NCBI RefSeq assembly: GCF_013155335.1
Contig: NZ_JABJQZ010000001.1
Location: 248,001-312,000 of the forward strand
From: Nocardioides sp. zg-1230
GTDB taxonomy: Bacteria > Actinomycetota > Actinomycetes > Propionibacteriales > Nocardioidaceae
Length of the DNA stretch: 64,000 nucleotides
Direction: 5' to 3'
The position numbers and the translations under genes are program-made. Below, piece after piece: positions 58,484 through 64,000 of the stretch; the stretch's first letter is position 1; every line of letters starts with the position of its first letter. A model generated the notes under the pieces. That model saw only the letters and a list, made by a program, of their open reading frames with translations, ran no database searches and had not been told where the DNA came from.

Positions 58484-61228
58484 GTGAACCTCGTGGGCCG
58501 GCGCGCCGAACGCGAAGCGGTCGAGGCCCTGCTGGAGGGTGCTCGGACCGAGGGGTGCCGGGTCCTCGTGGTGCGGGGGGAAGCGGGCATCGGGAAGACC
58601 GCGCTGCTCGAGCAGGCCCGCGCCCGCGCCGCTGCGACGGGCTTCCGCGTCGAGAGCTCGACCGGCATCGAGTCCGAGTCGCAGTTCGCGTTCGGGGGCC
58701 TCCACCAGCTCTGCCTGCCGTTGCTGGACCGTCTGGACGCCTTGCCGGCACCCCAGCAGGCCGCGCTCAACGTCGCGTTCGGGCAACAGGCCGGTCCCGC
58801 GCCGGACCGGTTCCTGCTCGGGCTGGCCGTGCTGAACCTGCTGGCCGAGGTCGCCGAGGACGGTCCCCTGCTGTGCCTCGTCGACGACGCCCAGTGGCTG
58901 GACGAGGGCACGGCGCAGGTGCTGGCCTTCGTGGCGCGACGCCTGTCGGCGGAGCGGGTCGCGCTGTTGGTCTTCGTGCGCGACCCCACCGAGGACGGCG
59001 ACCTCCGTCCCTTCCGCGACCTGCCGGACCTGCGGCTCGAGGGACTCGGCGCCCCCGACGCGCGAGAGCTCCTCGCGGCCGCCGTCCGCACGCCCCTCGA
59101 CGAGGTCGTGCGCGAACGGATCATCGGCGAGGCGCGCGGCAATCCCCTGGCCCTGCTGGAGCTGCCGCGGAGCGTCGCCACGACGCAGTGGGCCGGAGGG
59201 TTCGGGCTGCCGGACACGATGAGCGTCCCCCACCGCGTGGAGGACGCCTTCCGGGCGCGGTCGGACACGCTGCCCGCGGAGACCCGGCTGCTGCTGCTGG
59301 TCGCTGCGTCGGAGCCGACCGGTGAGGCGGAGCTGCTGCGACGGGCGGCCGCGGAGCTCGGGATCGCCGACGGGGCGGCCGACCTCGCCGAGGCCGCCGG
59401 GCTGGTCACCATCGACACCCGCGTGCGCTTCCGTCACCCCCTCGTGCGCTCAGCGGTCTACCGGGCGGCCCCGCCCCCGGACCGACGCCGGGCTCACCGC
59501 GCCCTGGCGCAGGTGACCGATCCCCGGCTCGACCCTGATCGCCGCGCCTGGCACAGCGCGCAGGCTGCCCTCGGTGTCGACGAGGCAGTCGCCTCGCAGC
59601 TGGAGCAGTCGGCCGGTCGGGCGCGTGCCCGCGGCGGCCTCGCCGCGGCGGCGGCGTTCCTCGAGCAGGCCGCGGAACTGACCCCTGAGCCAGCCAGCCG
59701 CGCGAGGCGCGCCCTCGATGCCGCACTGGCCAAGCACGACGCCGGCGCGTCCGAGGCCGCCCGGGAGCTGCTGACCGTCGCAGCAGCGGGACCGCTCGAC
59801 GCCCTGCAGCACGCCCGGGTCGACCTGCTGGCCGCCCAGATCGCCTTCCACCTGTCCCGCGACACCGGGGCTCCGCGCATGCTGCTCGCCGCGGCGCAGG
59901 CGCTCGCCCCGCTCGACGCGCTGCTGGCGCGCGAGACCTACCTGCACGCGCTGGACGCGGCGTTCATCAACGGCGGCGACGTCGCCGTGGACATCGCGAA
60001 GGCGGCGGCCTCGACCGCGCCGGCACCCGGTCCGGCGAACCGGCCCGTGGACCAGCTCCTCAACGGTCTCGCCACCATCCTCACGCGAGGCTTCGTGGAG
60101 GGAGCCCCCGCGCTGAGACACGCCCTCGAGTCGTTCCGGGACGTCGTGCACGAGGACCCTCGGCAGCGCCAGGACAGCGACCGCTGGCTGTGGCTCGCTG
60201 CCCGCAACGCGGTGGGCGTCCTCGACGACGAGCTGGTCCACGTCCTGGCCGTCCGCAACGTCGACCTGGCTCGCGAGGCGGGTGCGCTGGCGTCGCTGCC
60301 CGCCGCGCTGGGGTTCCTGTCCATCACCTCGGTCCTGGAGGGGGACCTCGTGCGGGCCGGCGAGCTGGCGGCGGAGGCGACAGCCCTCACCGCGGACACC
60401 GGCGGCGTGCCACTGCACCACGTCCAGCTCATCCTCAACGGCTGGCGCGGTGACGAGGAGAAGACCGCGGCGCTCGTCGCCCTCCTCACGCAGGACGACA
60501 CCTACTCCGAGGAGGCCGGGGAGGCCTTCCTCAGCCAGTACGCGCTGGCGGTGCTGCACAACGGGCGGGGCAGCTACTCCGCCGCGCAGCAGGCTGCAGC
60601 GCGGGCGTGCGAGTCGCACGAGTCCTCGCTCAGCAGCGCTTCCCTGCCCGAGCTCGTCGAGGCAGGCGCCCGGTCCGGCGACCGGGCGGTCGCGGCCGCC
60701 GCGCTGGAGGAGCTCAGCCTGAGGGCCGAGACCATCCGTACGCCGTGGGCGCTCGGCCTCGCAGCGCGGTCGCGCGCGCTGATGACCGCGGGACCAGGGG
60801 CGGAGGAGCACTACCGCGAGGCGCTCGGCCAGCTCGACGGGTGCCGGATGAAGGTCTACCTCGCTCGCACCCACCTGGTCTACGGCGAGTGGCTGCGCCG
60901 GGAGAACCGGCGCCAGGATGCTCGCGACGAGCTGCGCACCGCCCACGAGCTGTTGACCGGCATGGGCACCGAGGCGTTCGCCGCCCGGGCCGCCCGGGAG
61001 CTGCGGGCCACCGGCGAGCACCCGCGCAAGCGTGCCGCCAACCGCACCGACGCCCTCACCGCCCAGGAGAAGCAGATCGCACGCCTGGTGGCCACCGGGG
61101 CGACGTCGCGGGAGGTCGCCGCCGAGCTGTTCCTCAGCCCCCGCACGATCGAGGCCCACCTGCGCAGCATCTTCCGCAAGCTCGACATCACGTCCCGGCG
61201 CCAGCTCAGGGACGTACGGCTGACCTGA
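58484..61228 (+). CDS. LuxR-family large ATP-binding regulator (LAL/MalT-like)
   Basis: The roughly 914-residue regulator has an N-terminal AAA/STAND ATPase (Walker A GEAGIGKT at about residue 33, Walker B-like LLCLVDDAQWLD at about 128), a long TPR-like helical middle, and a C-terminal LuxR helix-turn-helix (LTAQEKQIARLVATGATSRE, then LFLSPRTIEAHLRSIFRKLD). LAL proteins activate transcription on binding an effector with ATP. The GTG at 58484 has GGAG at the right distance; a TTG at 58478 is too close. Confidence 0.9.
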   Translation: MNLVGRRAEREAVEALLEGARTEGCRVLVVRGEAGIGKTALLEQARARAAATGFRVESSTGIESESQFAFGGLHQLCLPLLDRLDALPAPQQAALNVAFGQQAGPAPDRFLLGLAVLNLLAEVAEDGPLLCLVDDAQWLDEGTAQVLAFVARRLSAERVALLVFVRDPTEDGDLRPFRDLPDLRLEGLGAPDARELLAAAVRTPLDEVVRERIIGEARGNPLALLELPRSVATTQWAGGFGLPDTMSVPHRVEDAFRARSDTLPAETRLLLLVAASEPTGEAELLRRAAAELGIADGAADLAEAAGLVTIDTRVRFRHPLVRSAVYRAAPPPDRRRAHRALAQVTDPRLDPDRRAWHSAQAALGVDEAVASQLEQSAGRARARGGLAAAAAFLEQAAELTPEPASRARRALDAALAKHDAGASEAARELLTVAAAGPLDALQHARVDLLAAQIAFHLSRDTGAPRMLLAAAQALAPLDALLARETYLHALDAAFINGGDVAVDIAKAAASTAPAPGPANRPVDQLLNGLATILTRGFVEGAPALRHALESFRDVVHEDPRQRQDSDRWLWLAARNAVGVLDDELVHVLAVRNVDLAREAGALASLPAALGFLSITSVLEGDLVRAGELAAEATALTADTGGVPLHHVQLILNGWRGDEEKTAALVALLTQDDTYSEEAGEAFLSQYALAVLHNGRGSYSAAQQAAARACESHESSLSSASLPELVEAGARSGDRAVAAAALEELSLRAETIRTPWALGLAARSRALMTAGPGAEEHYREALGQLDGCRMKVYLARTHLVYGEWLRRENRRQDARDELRTAHELLTGMGTEAFAARAARELRATGEHPRKRAANRTDALTAQEKQIARLVATGATSREVAAELFLSPRTIEAHLRSIFRKLDITSRRQLRDVRLT

Positions 61229-61264
61229 CCGCGTCGGGCTGGACCGCGGCGGGCACTCAGGGAC

Positions 61265-61277
61265 TTTCACCGACGCG
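61265..61277. promoter_or_regulatory. Inverted copy of the LAL-region box
   Basis: TTTCACCGACGCG is the exact complement of 58361-58373. It lies 61 bases before the acetyltransferase start and 36 bases after the LAL stop, so it probably belongs to the promoter of the downstream operon. Confidence 0.55.
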
Positions 61278-61338
61278 AAGGCGCCACGTCCCGCACGAGC
61301 ATGGGGGCGTCGCACCACCCACCCAGGAGGCCCTGCCC

Positions 61339-61665
61339 ATGACGACCGACGTCACCGTGACCAACACCCCGGACCGGAAGCGCTACGAGGCGGTCGTCGA
61401 CCGGGCGACGGTCGCCGGGTGGGTCGACTACCAGGAGACCAGCGAGCTGGTCGTGCTGACCCACACCGAGGTCGACCCGGCCTACGCGGGCCGGCGCGTC
61501 GGCAGCTCCCTCGCCCGTGCGGCGATCGACGACATCCGGGAGCGCGGTCTGAGGGCTCTCGTGATCTGCCCCTTCATCCTCGACTGGCTGCGCAAGCACC
61601 CCGACCACCAGGACGTGCTCTTCAACGCGCCCAGGCCCAGGGTCGGCGACGAGGAGCCGGCATGA
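61339..61665 (+). CDS. Small GNAT-like N-acetyltransferase (YidJ/GNAT_C type)
   Basis: The 108-residue protein matches the short acetyltransferase-like family: RYEAVVDRATVAGWVDYQET, LVVLTHTEVDPAYAGRRVGS with the acetyl-CoA loop, and LRALVICPFILDWLRKHPDH. AGGAGG eight bases ahead fixes the ATG. Its stop overlaps the flavin reductase start (ATGA). The acceptor is unknown. Confidence 0.88.
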   Translation: MTTDVTVTNTPDRKRYEAVVDRATVAGWVDYQETSELVVLTHTEVDPAYAGRRVGSSLARAAIDDIRERGLRALVICPFILDWLRKHPDHQDVLFNAPRPRVGDEEPA

Positions 61666-62399
61666 CGGAGGCCTCGGTGGACCGCGCGGCGACGCCGCCC
61701 CGGTTCGACGGGCTGAGGGCCCTCTTCGTCAACGCCACCCTGAAGCGCTCACCGGAGCCCAGCAACACCGACGGGCTGGTTCGGCTGAGTGGTCGCATCA
61801 TGGATGAGCACGGGGTCGAGGTGGAGGTCCTCCGGGCGGTCGACCACGCGATCGCGACCGGGGTCTGGCCGGACATGACCCAGCACGGCGCGGAGGTCGA
61901 CGAGTGGCCGGCCCTCTACGAGAAGGTCCTGGCCGCGGACATCCTGGTGCTGGCCGGGCCCATCTGGCTCGGGGACAACAGCTCGGTGATGAAGCGGGTC
62001 GTCGAGCGGCTCTACGGCTGCTCCGGCTCCCTCAACGACGCGGGCCAGTACGTCTACTACGGGCGCGTCGCGGGCTGTGTGATCACCGGCAACGAGGACG
62101 GCATCAAGCATTGCGCGATGAACCTGCTCTACAGCCTGCAGCACCTCGGCTACACCATCCCGCCCCAGGCCGATGCCGGCTGGATCGGGAGCGTCGGACC
62201 GGGTCCGTCCTACCTCGACCCCGGGTCGGGCGGTCCGGAGAACGACTTCACCAACCGCAACACCACCTTCATGACCTACAACCTGATGCACCTCGCGGCC
62301 TTGCTGCGCGACGCGGGAGGCGTTCCGGCGTACGGCAACAGGCGCAGCCAGTGGGACGCCGGCTGCGCCCCCGACCAACCCAACCCCGAGCACCGGTGA
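61662..62399 (+). CDS. NADPH-dependent FMN reductase/flavodoxin-fold protein
   Basis: The 245-residue protein begins its flavodoxin fold at LRALFVNATLKRSPEPSNTD (FMN phosphate loop), then ADILVLAGPIWLGDNSSVMK, GRVAGCVITGNEDGIKHCAM and a C-terminal region with NDFTNRNTTFMTYNLMHLA. It would reduce flavin, quinone or electrophiles. It is coupled to the acetyltransferase gene and followed 22 bases later by the DUF5996 gene. Confidence 0.85.
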   Translation: MTEASVDRAATPPRFDGLRALFVNATLKRSPEPSNTDGLVRLSGRIMDEHGVEVEVLRAVDHAIATGVWPDMTQHGAEVDEWPALYEKVLAADILVLAGPIWLGDNSSVMKRVVERLYGCSGSLNDAGQYVYYGRVAGCVITGNEDGIKHCAMNLLYSLQHLGYTIPPQADAGWIGSVGPGPSYLDPGSGGPENDFTNRNTTFMTYNLMHLAALLRDAGGVPAYGNRRSQWDAGCAPDQPNPEHR

Positions 62400-62421
62400 A
62401 CCAGGCCGGGAAGGACAACAC

Positions 62422-63390
62422 GTGACGATGCACGCCAGCCCGCACCAGCCCTGGCCGCGGCTGCGGGTCGACGACTGGACCGAGACCCGCGACACGGTGC
62501 ACATGTGGACCCAGGTCGTCGGCAAGATCCGGCTCTCGCAGGCCCCGCTGCTCAACCACTGGTGGCAGGTCACGCTCTACGTCAGCCCGCGCGGCCTGAC
62601 GACCGGCGCGATCCCCCACCGCGGCGGGCTCGTCGACCTCGAGCTCGACTTCGTCGAGCACCGGCTCAGGATCCGCAGCAGCGACGGCGGCGAGCGGCTG
62701 GTCGCCCTGACGTCGCGGCCGGTGGCCGAGTTCTACCGCGAGACCATGGCGGCGCTCCGGGGGCTGGGCATCGAGGCGACGATCGACCCCCGGCCCAACG
62801 AGGTGGACCCGGCGATCCCGTTCGCCGAGGACCACGAGCACGGCACCTACGACCCCGAGGCGGCGCAGCTCTTCTGGCGGCAGCTCGTGCAGGCCGACCG
62901 CGCGTTGGGTGAGTTCCGCTCGCACTTCGTCGGCAAGGTCAGCCCCGTCCACTTCTTCTGGGGCGCCATGGACCTGGCGTGCACCCGCTTCTCCGGGCGC
63001 GAGGCGCCGAAGCACCCCGGCGGCGCGCCCAACTGTGGCGACTGGGTGATGGTCGAGGGCTACTCCCGGGAGCTGAGCAGTGCGGGGTTCTGGCCCGGCG
63101 GCGGCGAGGAGGGCGCGTTCTACGCCTACGCCTACCCCGAGCCCGACGGCTTCGCCGACGAGCCGGTGGGCCCGGACGGGGCGTACTACAGCGTCGAGAA
63201 CGGGCAGTTCCTGCTGCCGTACGAGGCCGTGGCCGACGCCGAGGACCCGGACAGCGCCGTGGCCGAGTTCCTGCACACCACCTACCGGGCCGCCGCCGAC
63301 CTCGGTGGCTGGGACCGGAAGGCCCTGGAGGACGACCCCTCGCGCTGGCCCCAGCACCGCGTCGGCGGCATCAGCCCACGCGGGACGTGA
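62422..63390 (+). CDS. DUF5996 family protein
   Basis: The 322-residue protein matches the DUF5996 family: WTETRDTVHMWTQVVGKIRL, LNHWWQVTLYVSPRGLTTG, FRSHFVGKVSPVHFFWGAMD and the C-terminal LHTTYRAAADLGGWDR. Biochemical function is unknown. The GTG at 62422 is used; an ATG two codons in is possible. It overlaps the convergent MFS gene by 20 bases. Confidence 0.85.
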   Translation: MTMHASPHQPWPRLRVDDWTETRDTVHMWTQVVGKIRLSQAPLLNHWWQVTLYVSPRGLTTGAIPHRGGLVDLELDFVEHRLRIRSSDGGERLVALTSRPVAEFYRETMAALRGLGIEATIDPRPNEVDPAIPFAEDHEHGTYDPEAAQLFWRQLVQADRALGEFRSHFVGKVSPVHFFWGAMDLACTRFSGREAPKHPGGAPNCGDWVMVEGYSRELSSAGFWPGGGEEGAFYAYAYPEPDGFADEPVGPDGAYYSVENGQFLLPYEAVADAEDPDSAVAEFLHTTYRAAADLGGWDRKALEDDPSRWPQHRVGGISPRGT

Positions 63391-64000
63391 GCCCGGTCTC
63401 GGAGTCCTCGACGTACCGCGGCCGGCAGGCGAACCAGCCGGCGACCACGCCGGGCACCGCGGTCGCGGCGAGGACGACGAGCGGCGTGGTCCACGACCCG
63501 GTCGCCTCGCGCAGCAGCCCCAGCCCGACCGGTCCGACGGCCGCCAGGCCGTAGCCGATGCCCTGGACGAAGCCCGACACGGTCGAGGCGACCTGCGGGC
63601 TCCGGGTGCGGTGGTTGATGAGCGTCATGCAGAGCGGGAACGTGCTGACCCCGATGCCCAGGGCGCAGACCCACAGGACGGTGCCCTCGAGCGGCGCGAC
63701 GGCCAGCCCCGCGTAGCCGGCGACCAGCACCACCGAGCACGCGACCACGACCACGAAGGGGTTCGCCAGGCGCGTGGCCACGTGCGGGACCACCAGGGCC
63801 GCGAGGACTCCCCAGACGGAGTACAGGCCGACCATGGAGCCACCGAACGACGCACTGGCGCCCGCATCGGTCAGCACGGCCGGCACCCACGTGATGATGC
63901 TGTAGTTGGACAGCGACATCATCGCGAACAGGCCCAGCAGCCCCCAGACGGTCGACGACCGGGCGACCCTCGGCCGGGCGGCGGGCGACCCGGCCGGGAC
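63371..64000 (-). CDS. MFS transporter (CynX/NimT-like), 5' end beyond the window
   Basis: The visible part is the C-terminal half of a major facilitator: LLGLFAMMSLSNYSIITWVP, then GLYSVWGVLAALVVPHVATR, LGIGVSTFPLCMTLINHRTR and GFVQGIGYGLAAVGPVGLGL. The NHRTRSPQVASTVSGF block is typical of CynX/NimT proteins. The frame is open to the window edge. The substrate is unknown. Confidence 0.85.
   Translation of the reverse strand, partial: VPAGSPAARPRVARSSTVWGLLGLFAMMSLSNYSIITWVPAVLTDAGASASFGGSMVGLYSVWGVLAALVVPHVATRLANPFVVVVACSVVLVAGYAGLAVAPLEGTVLWVCALGIGVSTFPLCMTLINHRTRSPQVASTVSGFVQGIGYGLAAVGPVGLGLLREATGSWTTPLVVLAATAVPGVVAGWFACRPRYVEDSETGLTSRVG

Overview
The window is chromosomal DNA of a very GC-rich actinobacterium. 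Gene content and order point to Nocardioides or a close relative (Propionibacteriales): a gluABCD uptake operon, rsmI/tatD/rpfB/rsmA/ispE, pmt, the galU-glp-moaC-mog-acetyltransferase-sepX division cluster, a divergent tam/tamR pair, and many GTG starts with ATGA or GTGA gene overlaps. The genus call is inference; the phylum is secure.

Layout. 1-6.8 kb: TetR regulator and quinone-reductase-like gene sharing a palindromic operator, miaA, small genes, NUDIX, an AbiEi/endonuclease-like gene between two matching hairpins, miaB, and a 2H phosphoesterase. 6.8-10.2 kb: gluABCD. 10.2-14.4 kb: hotdog protein, HemK-like methyltransferase, SGNH hydrolase, VOC protein, then tam and its MarR regulator around paired operators. 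14.4-18.6 kb: ABC-F ATPase, flotillin and NfeD-like protein. 18.7-23.8 kb: a minus-strand block of ispE, rsmA, rpfB, tatD and rsmI. 23.8-31.7 kb: PhoX-like phosphatase, protein mannosyltransferase, LysR/MFS pair, and a Mo oxidoreductase with its flavin reductase. 31.8-37.2 kb: tRNA-Ala and the division/molybdenum-cofactor cluster. 37.2-45.8 kb: formate cyclo-ligase, penicillin-acylase-type hydrolase, FmdB, SAF and MscL genes, LCP protein, MerR/SulP pair.

45.86-54.27 kb is a visibly less GC-rich genomic island. It is bounded by a 12-bp direct repeat identical to the 5' end of tRNA-Arg(CCT), which stands intact at its right edge. It carries two convergent ECF-sigma/membrane anti-sigma modules (one broken by frameshifts), a membrane GAF protein and several unassigned small proteins. 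Next to the tRNA sits a translationally coupled pair: a tyrosine-recombinase-fold protein in which the catalytic residues appear replaced, and a protein with a plausible DDE transposase triad plus a zinc-ribbon-like insertion. This pair is the best candidate for an undescribed mobilisation system.

54.3-64 kb returns to core-like composition: a 5'-truncated glutaminase, a DUF4260 protein and alpha/beta hydrolase, an ABC-2 exporter, a large LuxR (LAL) regulator divergent from it, and an acetyltransferase/flavin reductase/DUF5996 operon. The exporter/LAL promoter region and the last operon share a 13-bp box. Three copies of a 52-bp hairpin repeat and several long perfect palindromes are scattered through the core regions.
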